Below, piece after piece: positions 36,877-48,735 of a stretch of 64,000 nucleotides of DNA. How positions within the stretch are numbered: position 1 is the stretch's first letter; each line of letters opens with the position of its first letter. The notes below the pieces were generated by a model, which saw only the letters and a program-made list of their open reading frames with translations, ran no database searches and was not told the origin of the DNA. Origin of the DNA: Apostichopus japonicus (taxonomy: Eukaryota > Echinodermata > Holothuroidea > Aspidochirotida > Stichopodidae); assembly GCF_037975245.1 (NCBI RefSeq), contig NC_092576.1, positions 32,342,611-32,406,610 of the forward strand, given 5' to 3'. Made by a program: the position numbers and the translations under genes.

Positions 36877-38247
36877 GTAAGTAAAACTCCAAGACTTTTA
36901 AGTTAACGTATTGTAAAGGGTACACGCAGTTGCATTGTGTTTGCCATATTAGACATAACGGAATACATATACCACTGGTTTACAAGCATATTAAACAGGT
37001 TTTATCTCACGAAAATGTTGAACTGCCTTCAATGAGCAGTGTGTTGTAAATGATTAGGTTAAACACGAAATGAAAATATTTAGTAATAGCCATAGGTGCA
37101 TGCCTGTGTAAATATGATATTGTAATGAGATATATGAATCAAAGGAAGTGTAATTCATCAACTGTTCCTTTGGTACTGTCGGAGTATTTACCGTGTCTTG
37201 CAAGGATATTCTTATATGATTGGTGATTGAAACTAATATGTAAATACTAGAAAACCACATTCGTTCCGCAAACTTTCTGGTTGGTCTTAAGTTACAAAAC
37301 TAACCTATGCTACATCAAGTGTACACTGCATATATACACTTGGAATGCATGTATACAAAACGTTACTTTCGTGTGTGTGCATTGTAATACGGTATGGTAT
37401 TCATCACATTAGGGTACTGTCTCCCTAGGCTTGTCAGCTAAACCACAAAAATTGTATTTTCTGGCAAAATTTCACTACCTGGTTTACAAGAGAGATGGAA
37501 GTTTAGTTTGACTGAGACAATTCTAACAACGCTTAAATTGTTCAAAATATTCAAGTTTTGTATTTTTCACTAAACATTGTGCTATTTTTAGTGATTAATT
37601 GCTCCTCAACCATTGCTTCCTGGTACTTGATTCTTTCCTTTTCTATGGGATAAACTCTATAGGAATCTGTAATAGAAAGGTAGTAGGATGTTTAAATGCT
37701 GAGACCTCAAAAATCAAGAAAATGCGAAATGCCACAGTGGCGTAAAGTTGCGGAATTCAATTTCGAAGTGAGATAAATCTGCCAATTTGAAGCAATGCAA
37801 CTGAAATGTTTCAGAATATGATTATTTTGTGGTGTTCCAAGCATACAATTAATTTGGGAAGTTTTAAAAGATGTCCAACTACAACATACTCCAAATTTTG
37901 GTGATTTGATGTGGAATGACCCCTTCTAGCTCATTCATCTCACTTCAGTTTCTGATAAGCATACATGTATACTGACCACTAATGGCACTGGTAAGACCAT
38001 GCATGATGCTAATTTGTCCATTTGTAAGGGACCAGCTAAGCATATTCCATGGTATTCCTTTGACAGATCATAACAGCTAACTGATATTTAGTGTAAACAC
38101 ATTCTCATCTGGTTGTAACAGGAACATTTTGTACCAAAATATTAAGGTTCAATGTGTTTAACAAAGATGTGCCTTAATGATATTTTCCCTGTAGGTTACC
38201 ATGTTAATTTATAACATTTTGTTTTATTCTTCATTTCTACCACAAAG
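36877..38247 (+). other. Intron A5-B5
   Basis: The 3' third matches the intron before B4. No mobile element or coding signal recognised in the rest. Confidence 0.5.
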
Positions 38248-38324
38248 GTTCGAAGGTTTTCTGCTGCCTCTTACATTATCTTCAGAGTCAATTCCTGAAG
38301 AGATGCAATCTAGAGACATTAAAG
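38248..38324 (+). CDS. Exon B5 of the modular gene
   Basis: 77 nt between acaaag and gtatgt, phase 2 in and phase 1 out. It reads FEGFLLPLTLSSESIPEEM then QSRDIK, and is the direct counterpart of B4. Confidence 0.75.
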
Positions 38325-38449
38325 GTATGTTTATATAGTCAAAATTATTCATCTTATTTTATCAGGTTTCCTCACATTCGTTCTTTATTCTTTAAACTGT
38401 TTTAAGGATAACGATGTCAGTAACGCAAGGAGATTAATATATGTTACAA

Positions 38450-38704
38450 CATTTAAATTAGCAAATATATCACAACTAGATTTTTTGTGATTATTAAAAC
38501 GTAAGCGGAACCGAGAGCCTGTTTCACCTACATAATTGCCCTCTTTGCAAAGTACACAATAGAAAATGTAAATAACATTAATAGAATCACAAGAGAGGGA
38601 AGGTGGTCTTTGACTAAAGTCAACATTGGAATCTTGACCACGGTGCCTGGGGTAATATGGGGGCATATTTGGCATCTAGGTTTACCGCAAGGAAAATTGC
38701 AGGA
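38450..38704 (-). pseudogene. Penelope-like GIY-YIG fragment, inverted 5' half
   Basis: Reading leftward from about 38704: NFPCGKPRCQICPHI (cysteine cluster), then INVIYIFYC and NYVGETGSRFRLRFNNHKKS, the first half of a GIY-YIG domain with its YIG motif (YVG) and conserved Arg. The cysteine cluster, GIY-side strand and YVG are split between two frames, so at least one frameshift is present. The second half of the same domain lies immediately to the right on the opposite strand. Confidence 0.7.
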
Positions 38705-38906
38705 TTCCCAGTTTCCGAACATTTCAATCTTCATAGTCATTCTCTAAAAAAACCTAAAATGTATTTTAATTGCCTCGAACTTCAAATCAACTACTGAACG
38801 TAAACGTAAAGAAATCAATTGGATCTTTCCTATTAAGTCTCACATCACCGGCCTCAACAAAGACTTGGGACCCCTTAACAACTATCAGTTCTACAAGCAT
38901 ATGTAA
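38705..38906 (+). pseudogene. Penelope-like GIY-YIG fragment, 3' half in opposite orientation
   Basis: The + strand reads FPVSEHFNLHSHSLKKPK, which is the segment that follows HKKS in this domain family. After a frameshift near 38790 it reads STTERKRKEINWIFPIK and ends NNYQFYKHM with a stop at 38904-38906. Together with the inverted 5' half this gives one domain broken by an inversion at about 38705. Confidence 0.7.
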
Positions 38907-39046
38907 TCCGTTCTATGCTCCTTAATCCGCTTCCTGTATAGTCATGGTTTATTCGGTTTTAATTCCATCATTGCAACTTACACTTATCTAGCGTCATTCT
39001 TTCATTGTGTCACATTTTGTACTTCTCATTCGACTGCCAAGTATTG

Positions 39047-39073
39047 CTGACGAAGGTCCCAGGGGGACCGAAA
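39047..39073 (+). ncRNA. Hammerhead-ribozyme-like core in a Penelope-like 3' region
   Basis: CTGACGA (39047-39053), a six-pair stem GGTCCC (39055-39060) / GGGACC (39064-39069) with a three-base loop, then GAAA (39070-39073). This is the conserved CUGANGA, stem II, GAAA order of a hammerhead. The cleavage triplet and stem I to the right are not clear, so it may be a relic. It lies 140 bp downstream of the GIY-YIG stop on the same strand, where such motifs occur in Penelope-like elements. Confidence 0.5.
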
Positions 39074-39184
39074 ATTCCACTATATTTTCTAAAACTTACT
39101 CCTGTTTTGTCAATTATGAGTCATATCTTATTTCTCTGGTTTTCTCTAATAATATTTTCTTTTGGAGTAAACGTGGATTTTCGT

Positions 39185-39340
<156 letters not shown>

Positions 39341-39404
39341 GTCAGTATGTCATCCGTTCTTAATTTTCATTCTCTCGCATATATTTGTATTTCTGACATC
39401 TCAG

Positions 39405-39457
39405 TATTGTGGAGTTGCTACGGTTACAAGCTGAATCTTCAATCCGGGAATTGGGAG
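39405..39457 (+). CDS. Exon C5 of the modular gene
   Basis: 53 nt between catctcag and gtatgt, phase 1 in and phase 0 out. It reads VLWSCYGYKLNLQSGNWE with the preceding G. Confidence 0.75.
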
Positions 39458-40724
39458 GTATGTTTTGTTTCTATGGTCTTTATTTTCACATATACTTTGA
39501 CGTGAATGAGCAATTTGGAATAAACAAGAGGGATACTTGCACCAAACTTTTCAACACCTTGTTGAGCATAATGAAACAATGTTGTTAAGTATCAAATATT
39601 TCATTTGGAACTGTGATGGAATGTTGATCACGTTAAGAATAATGTCCCTTGTTTTAAATGGATATGCAATGTGAAATTATCTAAGCTGTAAAAAATAATT
39701 ATATAAATGATCCATATGATACCAAACTCATATTTTCATTGATATTGACATATGCCACACTACAAGCATTTTATACTAACATAAAGAAGAATTGATACAT
39801 ACCATTTCAGTAAACAATCTCGTCATTATTAACAAGCAACAACATGACAATTGTCAAATGCAGCATTATTTGTATTGTCTGTATAATATCTATAATGATC
39901 AACAACAGCATAAATCTGGGATAACCTGCTACTATCATCATTAATACAGTAGACACTAAGACTGTAATGTGCTTGTAAACATCAATCTTATTTCAATCAG
40001 GTAAACAATACCGACAAATCAGCCTACAATTGCGTACCTGTCATGTCCACTTGAAGCTCTGGAAAATTTGAATGCCCTTTGAAATTGTAATTTCAAATCA
40101 TTTCATTTCATTTCATGTATTTATTTGTTTAATCACAACATTCAGGTGATGATAGAAAGCACATAAAAAGTTACAAAAATGCAAAGAGTTGTGAAATTAA
40201 GTGCTCTAAAATAAAAACCTTTAAATAAAAACCTTTTGTCTGTTTTTTACAGAAAATAACAAGCTCATATCTTGTTCATTATCATTCATATGAATATATT
40301 TTATAATGCATAAATCAAGTACATACCACCAATTCCCTTCCGGGTTCTCATTGTCGTACTATATAACACAATGATGTTGCATGTTTAGGAGTGAAAGATT
40401 CTGTTCAGTCAACTCTTGAAATAACTACCACTGCAACGAGTTTCTTCGTACTTAGAGAACGAAATATAGTGATTACATAAATAATTATTTGACCCAACAC
40501 TAAAACCTGGTTATTGCAATACCAAGGCGTTGAATATTGGTATTATAGCAAAACCACCATTCATATACACGAATAGTGTTATAGTATGGGCAATTATTTT
40601 ATTTATGAATTTAGGGAAATGAAAAGGGTGATTTAACCTTCATTCTGGCTGTTTAAGAATATCGGTATATAAGGACGACCAGCACGCAGCGAAACAAAAC
40701 ATCCGTACTCAGCACACCAGTGTC
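39458..40724 (+). other. Intron C5-D5, first part
   Basis: No coding signal. 40390-40620 is one of two copies in this intron of the gattctgttcagtc ... aatattggtattatagcaaaacc block (the other at 43600-43800), and one copy lies in the C4-D4 intron. Confidence 0.5.
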
Positions 40725-41744
40725 CACTGGCGGATCCAGGGCCTTTGTTTGGGAGGGGCCAAAGTGGTATTAGAGTGATATGGGGGAGGGGTCTAAGGGG
40801 AGGGGGTGCCCCCTCCCTTTTTGAAAATTTTCTATTGCTGAATGCCCTCAGATGCAATTTGGTGCGACAAAAGTGTACAATGGTGATGTTCATTTACTTC
40901 TAAAAAAATGTTTCCCAGGTGTAATTTTCTAAAATATTTATAAAACAAAGTTGGGATCATCTTTCTCAAGAAATTTTATTTCTCATAGGTTATAAATTTC
41001 TTACAACCAGCCTGTAACTGCAAAATTGTGTTAAACTGTAAATCCTCATGCTCATACATTTACATAGCTCCCAACTCTTGAGAAGGCAAATGCTGGTCCA
41101 TGCCATGAATCGCCGTCCTGGGGGAGGGGTATAAGGGGAGGGGGTGTCCCCCTCCCCTTTTGATTTTTTTTGGAATCCTGGTGATGCCTACATGTAAAAT
41201 GGTGGCACTTAGAAAGGCTTTTGTCACCCAAAATTTTCTGAGAAATATGCATTTTTTTGTGTGTAACATCAATAAATTGAATAGTAGGTGATAATTCATT
41301 CTTTCCCATGGCATGAAAATGTTCGTTGCTTGCCCCAATGAAAAGAAGTATAGGCTAATTTGAGGTTCAAATGATGCTGTAAAGGAGGTTTTATGCTCTA
41401 TTATGCTAAATGCTAAAGAAATGATGGTTGCTAAGTCAAAAATTGATGCAAATTTGTTTATGTATACTTGACAATTACAATGCGGTTTTTTCGGACGCTT
41501 GTGCGGGTCAGCGGGTTTGGGTGTTAGAATGCGGGTCTAATTCCCGCGAATTGCGGGTCAGTTGGGAGCTCTGCATTTAATTTTAAACCAGAAAACGAAA
41601 AGGTTTAGACTAGTCTACCAATGCTATTCCTCTCGATTTTTTTAATTTCCAATCATATGATTTAGCGGATGTTCAATAACACTTTTGGCTCACCTTTTGG
41701 GGGGGGCCATGGCCCCCCTTGGCCCCCCCTTGGATCCGCCAGTG
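40725..41744. mobile_element. hAT-type element, 1020 bp, with 8-bp target duplication
   Basis: Ends CACTGGCGGATCC and its complement are flanked by ccagtgtc (40717-40724) and ccagcgtc (41745-41752), an 8-bp duplication with one mismatch. GC-rich ggggaggggg blocks lie at 40780-40820, 41115-41160 and 41700-41730. No transposase frame, so non-autonomous. Confidence 0.75.
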
Positions 41745-42531
41745 CCAGCGTCCAAAAAGAGGCAGCCCAGATAAATGGCGAAAATCGCTTCCAACCTGAA
41801 GGCGAATATCACACTTCACCACCTCCAGGACTGCCTGCCAACTGGCAAATTTTACCCGAAAAACTATATTGCATATGTTCCTCCAAATAAGTTTGTTTTC
41901 AAAATAATATGGTACAACACAGCAACATAACAGACTGGAGGGTCTATCCCATATAGAACCAAGACCTGTCCTACCGACAATGAACGGTCACCCGTTACAC
42001 GGTCGGTCCAAGTCTGAAACCGCTCCCACAATCTTAAAAGAAAGGAACAATGCCACACAAAAACCATGAGCATTACTCTCTCAGCTAGCACAGCTGGTCC
42101 TTGGGCAAAGTCCATCACCCAATCGCCAATGATACCTTGTCAGATTGGTCAACAAGGCATCGTGTGCAATTCTTTATGGAAGATTGCGGAGCCTGCAACC
42201 ATTTAGCCTTGTACAACGAAATGCATTCAAGGCCCTATCCTGCAAGGAACTGTGAAAGTTGGCCGGCCGTGACAGGTCAACAAGGGGCCAACTCAATAAG
42301 AGCGGAACAAATGACACTCACCACCCTGCTCGGAGTACTACTATACGGTTATATGTTGCTAAACAGTGCTGGGGATGCAAGTGCATCCTGCCCCATAAAC
42401 ATACAAAATATAAACAAGGCAATCCTGGGTCAGTTCCCACTACAAAACAATTGCTTAAATAACAAAAAGGTCATTTTGCTTCCCATATGAACCACACTAA
42501 CCCCCCCCCCCCAACCGTCTCCAGTTGTTGG
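41745..42531 (-). other. Possible decayed LINE 3' coding end
   Basis: On the minus strand 42118-41864 reads LRLWERFQTWTDRV, SLSVGQVLVLYGIDPP and YHIILKTNLFGG. The order of a W-rich stretch, VL.GI and a YHIILK stretch is reminiscent of the C-terminal tail of L1-type reverse transcriptases. There is no reverse transcriptase core nearby, so this is a weak assignment and the stretch could be anonymous intron. Confidence 0.25.
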
Positions 42532-42765
42532 TACTCCTAGGCAGTGTATGCAGTGTAAGGAATTCACGACTCATAGACAGTGTATACAGTTAAAGGAATC
42601 CCCGATTCCTAGGCAGTGTGTACAGTGTCAGGAACGCCCTCCTAGGTAGTATGTACATTGTAAGGAATGCCTGACCACTAGGCAGTGTATACAGTAAAAG
42701 GATTGCCCGGCTTGTAAGCAGTATGTACAGTGAAAGGAATGCCCAAATGCTAGACAGTGTGTTAA
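42532..42765. repeat. Tandem repeat of about 36 bp, six to seven copies
   Basis: Imperfect units follow the pattern ctaggcagtgtatacagtg then aaaggaatgcccga. Copies begin near 42536, 42571, 42607, 42643, 42679 and 42715. Confidence 0.8.
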
Positions 42766-42889
42766 CAGTATTTAGAGACGTTCAAATATGTAATGAAAGT
42801 TTAAAATATCCCGTTCAATGTTTTGTCTTTAATGCGTTCCGTGTTGTACTCCTTTGCCTCCTGCACCCTTCCCATCCCCTCCTTGCGAC

Positions 42890-43518
42890 CAAGGGCGGCG
42901 GAAGCACTTTCAATCTGGGGGGGCACCGACATCAAAGGGCACTTTGCAGAAATTCGATTGGAATGATACAGCCTTATATTTAGTACCCTTTATAACTCTT
43001 ATTGTATTATCTTATTTGCGTATCCCCCACCCTCAAGGAAAATATGCATACTAGCACTGCAATATCCAATGTGCAAATTGGGAAACAAGGAACAAGTTTT
43101 CTTTTGAGACAAAATGAGGTGAAATCATGCTACTGTAGTTGCTAATGTAGGAATCTTCCGAATTAGAGTTTATTACTTGATAGTATCTTAACAAATTTTT
43201 TCCATTCGAAATAGCTTTGAGTTTGACCCACAGAAATTCATAAAAAGTCAGGGGCGTAGCCAGGATTTGCAAAGTTGTATGCACGACTATCTGAGCGGAG
43301 CGCCACCATCGGTTGGCGCGGAGCGTACAAGAAAATTTTTGGTTTTACAAACCCCTCAGATGGCCGGAAACGGCCCTTCCCGAGTGTTCATTCTGGTTCC
43401 CTGGCCTCTTGCTAACTTGAGACACCTCAATTTTTATGTAGAAAAAGGGCACATTGTTAACCTGAGGAAAAGTGGGGGGGCACGTGCCCCCTGTGCCCCC
43501 CCGGTTCCGCCGCCCTTG
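42890..43518. mobile_element. hAT-type element, 629 bp, with perfect 8-bp target duplication
   Basis: Ends CAAGGGCGGCGGAA and the complement are flanked on both sides by cttgcgac (42882-42889 and 43519-43526). Inside at about 43249 begins another short fragment, aggggcgtagccaggattt, resembling the end of a different family. No transposase. Confidence 0.8.
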
Positions 43519-43526
43519 CTTGCGAC

Positions 43527-44303
43527 CAGTTACATACCGCGGACATGGGTGGTGTTACAATATCAGCAAGCCCCATCTGATACTCATTACCGTGTGAAAT
43601 CATGCAATGATGTAGCATATGTAAGAGCCCTGGATTCTGTTCAGTCTACTTGAACCACTACAAGCAAATTTGTTTGTACAAAGAGGAGTAAAAATAGTGA
43701 TTCCATATATTGTCATTTGACCCCACACTCAAACATGGATAGCTCAATACAGGATTGTTTAATATTGGTATTATAGCAAAACCATTACCATATATACATG
43801 ATGTAAATATTCGCAATACTGACGGGTATACCATATTGTTCATGGTACATAACCAATACATAATGAAGTTTGAGAAACACAACATAAAATCATTTATACA
43901 ACCATTCTATTCCATCAACATTTTCGGTACGATATGTGAACATGTACGGAGACTTCTAATGAACTTGCATGTTTCATTTCTTAATTACCTAGTAACACGG
44001 TTTTTCGATTTGCTTATTTTAGAAAAACAAAAATACACGCGAGCGAAAGCAATGACGACTTTTCTTATGCAGAACTTGATTGAAAATGCCCAAATAAAGC
44101 TTTTATAAAGTGTGCTGAAAATATTTCTGGTGGTTTTGCACATTTTCTTTGGTAGTATGTTGTTTTAACAGTGTGGACGTTTTTTACCCCAGCAGGGTTT
44201 TTTTTAACCCCAAAAATGACTCACAGCCGGGGTAAAAAAACCCACCCCTTTTCTGGAATTTCTCCTTTACTCATTGTGATTGAAATTTTTATTATGGCTA
44301 TAT
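43527..44303 (+). other. Intron C5-D5, middle part
   Basis: 43530-43830 resembles 30430-30554 plus 32020-32200 of the C4-D4 intron. The rest shows a ggggtaaaa-rich stretch at 44185-44250 and no gene. Confidence 0.5.
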
Positions 44304-44858
44304 TAAGGTGACCAGACGTCCCCGATTTTAGGGGACAGCCCCCGATTACAGTGTGCTGTCCCCGATGAACAAGAGTCCCCGAAAATGTCCCCGATTCGTC
44401 AAAATGTTCAGGAATTTCGAAAATATCCCACAATATTAGTAAAATAATTGTAAAAACAAAATTTAGTCAAGTGAACAGTAGAAGAACGGAACAGGTTGGC
44501 CAGTGTGAAGTGGAAACACTGTTAAAAATATGCCAGCTCGATCTAGCCTAGCACTCTTTCGACCGTATAATATTGCAACTACGGCGACACAATGACACTA
44601 TAGTGTAAGCATGAGCAACTCACAAGCTCTCAAAGAACCATGTTAAGTAAGTGAATTTCATCTAAAAAAGATACATCTTTGGAAATAAAATTGATTTCAA
44701 TAGTGCTTCTAAGTATCACCATTTTACATCTAAGCACCTTAGGCACTCGAAAATTTTCCAAAGGGGAGAGGGACACCCCCTCCCCTTAAACCCCTCCCCC
44801 CCATATCAGTAACGCAATAAATGTCCCCAATTCCAGTCAGGAAAATATGGTCACCTTA
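44304..44858. mobile_element. hAT-type element, 555 bp, with 8-bp target duplication
   Basis: Ends TAAGGTGACCA and the complement TGGTCACCTTA are flanked by ggctatat (44296-44303) and ggctattt (44859-44866), seven of eight matching. Repeated gtccccgat words lie at 44320-44400. No transposase. Confidence 0.75.
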
Positions 44859-45154
44859 GGCTATTTAGGAAGGTATTCCCACTTGTCAACTGACAATGCT
44901 AAAATATCTACCTAAGCATCTACCTCACGAGTTTTATGTTAAACTTTTAAGGAAACATTTTTTTTTACCCGTCTTTCTATATTTTAACATTAAATCGGGA
45001 AATCTTCTGTAAGAGATATGTATCAAGATATTTGATTTTTCCCACTGTGAAGTAAGAATCTAAAGTCAGACAAATCAAAATACAGCTAATAATACTTCAT
45101 ATAACATAATTATAATTTATTTCAGCTAACATTATTTTTGTTTTATATTATCAG

Positions 45155-45274
45155 GTTGATGATGTAGAAACAGTCAGGAAACTATGTACAGAAACAGTTG
45201 AAATTGACTGTGATGATATGGAGTACCAACAAAGATGTACTATCAAGCTTCTGAAGAACGCATCATACAAAGAC
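45155..45274 (+). CDS. Exon D5 of the modular gene
   Basis: 120 nt, phase 0 at both ends, acceptor attatcag and donor gtaagt. It begins VDDVETVRKLCTETVEI and ends CTIKLLKNASYKD, the counterpart of D4. Confidence 0.75.
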
Positions 45275-46340
45275 GTAAGTTAGTAACCGTGGCACGCTGT
45301 TTGTACAATATAACAATAATATTTTATTGTTTAAATAACAGGTCAACTATATATAGCACATATTTTATGGTCAATGTACATTCTAAGCAATTTCTGGGAG
45401 AAGAACAGGTTGTTTTGCATGGAAAAAATACCATAACACCTTAAATAAAGATTTTCATTTGTCGTAGAATATCAGTTGAATGTATGAATTTATTGTAGAA
45501 TATTTATTATGAAAACTGTCTTTAAGTATAATGATTTGATAACCAATATTTAACCTTTATGTGAATGTACACTCTATTGCTGTTTCCCTTCCAATGGAGA
45601 CATATTGAGAAACTGCTCAATATGTCATTTGTAGTAAATAGGTGTTACAAAAAATATCTGGAGTATGTGATTTCTGTGCATAATTATGCACACAATGTGT
45701 CTATTTAACTGTTTAGATTGTTCAATATGTTGAAATATTAGTATTGTAACTACTTGAATTCTCGGTTTGAATGTACTCGTTAAAAACACGACACCGTTTT
45801 CCACAAACTGTCTCGAGCCTCAGAGTCTTGCCTGCCGGTATTCTACTCTACAAACTGTTTACCAGTTCACTCAATGACTACGCCTTTGAGTAATGCCTTT
45901 GATTAATGCCTTCGATTTATGCCTTTCATTTTTGACTTCGATTTATGCCTTCATTTTATGACTAGAATGCAGAACATTGTTACTCTCTGTTTGTTTGGTT
46001 ACATACAATTAATATTGGGTACTATGTGTGTGTATATCAACAGTTGGTTTGGACAGATCTTGCAAGTAACCTGTAATAAGACTATGCTATGTACGTTTGC
46101 TAATTTAAGCAGGAAATCAACCTATTTAGGTAGTAATCAAGCATGTTGGATCATTACATGTTTCGGTTTTTCGTTTCATCCTCCAAGAAACGAGGTAACA
46201 ATTTTTATATGTAATGTTAACAATTGGTATCACATGTTTTCGTTAGAAATAATCGACTGCACCGTTTCATTTCATATCTTTATGAATAGATTAACGGTTT
46301 GCCAAAATTAATTCATTCCTCATTGTCTGACTATTTGCTT
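45275..46340 (+). other. Intron D5-A6, first part
   Basis: It resembles the D4-A5 intron to about 46200. A short imperfect repeat of (atgccttygattt) lies at 45885-45960. No coding signal. Confidence 0.5.
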
Positions 46341-48735
46341 TATCGCCATTTGTTAGAGTAGTAACTCTTCCTGTTCAGAGTGGTAGCACCTATCACAACC
46401 CGACCTAAAACAGTCTAGATTGATCTCAGGACAGTAGGAAGTGTAGCAACAACATACTGTATTTGAAAAAAATTCCAATGAGACAAAGGTTACAGTATAC
46501 TTGCTTACCCCTTTTTCGATAGTATGCAGTATATTTATTTCACAGTTGTACAGACTTTTTATATACGTACCAGTTGCGCGACACCTACTAAGTAGGGGTA
46601 GCCATCCCCGTTGGTTAGCCCTTTTGGCTTTTTCATTAAGCCCCACCACTATCTGGTGGTCCACCCGTGGATTAGCCACCTCTTCATACACCCGGTTTTT
46701 CTCTGAGGGTAGCTGGGAAAATGTTTTCCCGCCTAAGGCTGACGTACTTAGCCTTAGCACGTTAGGTTATTTGACTAGGTTCAGTAGCGCTGGTGTGTCC
46801 CTTACATAGTTACGTGTTAAGCACCGCGGCTTGCCCCCACCCCCCCCCCGCTTTCGCAAGTGTTCCATTTGCTTCCTTTCGTCAGGTGGCCTGTGCCCTT
46901 TTCCTGGTCTCTGTAGGCCTTGCGGGGCTTAATGGAAGACTTTAGGTGGGGACTATTCCCCACGTGGCCGGCGAACTGCTAGTATGGTATCGTCGCTTAG
47001 GCCTTGCCTCTTCTACAGGCCGAGTACCGATTTGTCTTTGTCCTCCCACCCCCCAATGAGCCCCAGTTGGGACCTAAGACCTCAGGCCCAGTTCTGGCTT
47101 TGCCTCCAGGCACCTGTTTGACCGGGACGAGGAAATGCACTCAGCGTGCCCTCCTTCATTCTGTTGTTGTTTCATTTAATCACCTTGTTTTTTGACATGT
47201 ATTTCTCTTTGCATCTTTTCTCTCTGTCACTGCGTGCAGCCCTCTACAGGTGTTTGTGTTATTTGTTAGTAATACAGATTTACACTTATCACTTCTATAT
47301 TCTCTTGTTCAATCGAGGTCTTATTCCTTGTTTTGTGTGTCGTTCTGTTAACCGCCAAGCAAGCGGGGTAATGGTATGCGCATGTTCTTTATTCCTCAAC
47401 GATCTTTTCAGATGGCGTCTAAGGAAACCAGAGCGTCCATGTAATGCGCAATGTGCTCACTCTTAAGACGAGGAAGTGTGCATGGGATAAGCATGAGCTT
47501 TGCCCCATGTACAGACCCTGCTCCACACGAGAGCCCTACCCCAAGTGTCACCTACCCAGAGAACTGGCAGGAAGAAGAGACCTGGATGTCGGCCTGCTTT
47601 GAAAAGCTCCAATCACCGGTCCCCACACCGATCTTCGTGTGGGGTGCAATAGAAGGGGATAAACAGGACCCAGTTGCCCAAAGCACTGGAAGTGCCCCCT
47701 TACTAGGAGAGGCGGTTGCCGAGAATACTTCTAGTGTCAATTCAAAGACAAAGAGCAAAATGTCTAACAAGGGAAAACGAAAAGCAATTAGACCCAAACA
47801 GACCGCCAGTCCGGGAGAAGAAGCGACGCAGTCGCGTACACAGTCTGGCGGACCACCAACCTCCGGTCCGCAACCGAACCATCCATCGCCGGAACAAGAC
47901 CCTCCAGACCTGCCGCTAGCTAGAGACCAGGATTTGCGCTGATCACCGGACCAGGAGGAGATCCCCATCTCACCGCTTCCCCTGTCCCGGACGAGTCCTC
48001 CCAGGACTCCGATGACGGTTACAGACAGGGCAGCGTGGGATCGCTCAAGAAAAGAGGATTGCACGTCCAGCAACCTCAGGCGGACCGAGAGCGTTTGCTC
48101 TTGCAGATCTCCACCATGTTTCAGAACAGCTAGCTACTGGCCGTAACTCACAAACTAGCCCTGCGGTCGCAAAGCCCTCCAAAGCCTCCGGTCCCTTGAA
48201 CCCGCCCTTCCGAAACCCAAGAGCTGGATTCCCTGGAACTGATAGCCTAGGAGACATAGACCGAGACGCAGCCACTCTTCCCAGGGACTACACCTTGCAC
48301 CTTGAAGGGGCGATGGGAGACCATTATGAGGAGGTAGACGCTAAAGGGATCGACCTGCCCGCAGATCTCACTAAAGCTATAGAGATTTTCTCTAAAAGAC
48401 TGTTTTTAGCCACCGCACGCACTGGCACCTAACCTGACGGGCCGGTCATGGTCTGCTTGGACACGGTCTGCCTGGACAGAGTAAAATGCCTCCAACCCAA
48501 GAATATGGTCCCCCTTCCTGGCCAAACAAGGCTGGGCTCTGAAAGTCCACGACAACAAGCAGAGCTGCTCGTGAGACACCAACAACAGCTCCCGGACGAC
48601 GAAGAATAGATCACCGACCAGGAGGCGTCACAATTATGTGGCTACCGGGTCCACTTGCAAGACTCATTTATGAACATTTCGCCAGAGTTTCCATCAAACT
48701 GAGAAGAGAAAGCTTGTCCAAACTAATTACCTCCA
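46341..48735 (+). mobile_element. GC-rich retroelement-like insertion
   Basis: Base composition changes sharply to GC-rich between about 46341 and 48735, inside an otherwise AT-rich intron. A leader-like CT- and G-rich stretch (46590-47160) precedes a broken ORF (47451-48432). No reverse transcriptase, integrase or recombinase was found, so the class is open. A DIRS-like or LTR-type element with only its first ORF left is my guess. Confidence 0.4.
47451..48432 (+). pseudogene. Decayed retroelement first ORF (gag-like), frameshifted
   Basis: Three segments in different frames read as one protein. The first, 47451-47942, includes PENWQEEETWMSACFEKLQ and a Pro/Ser/Gln-rich tail. The second, about 47940-48134, has DESSQDSDDGYRQGSVGSL and ERLLLQISTMFQNS. 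The third, about 48135-48432, has NPPFRNPRAGFPG and GIDLPADLTKAIEIFSKR. Acidic, Pro-rich, low-complexity composition and an amphipathic C-terminal part fit a structural or gag-like ORF. No zinc knuckle was seen. Confidence 0.4.

Noticed and set aside
42101-42490. 129-codon + strand frame
   Set aside because: It overlaps the possible LINE tail on the other strand, has no splice signals and no recognisable motif.
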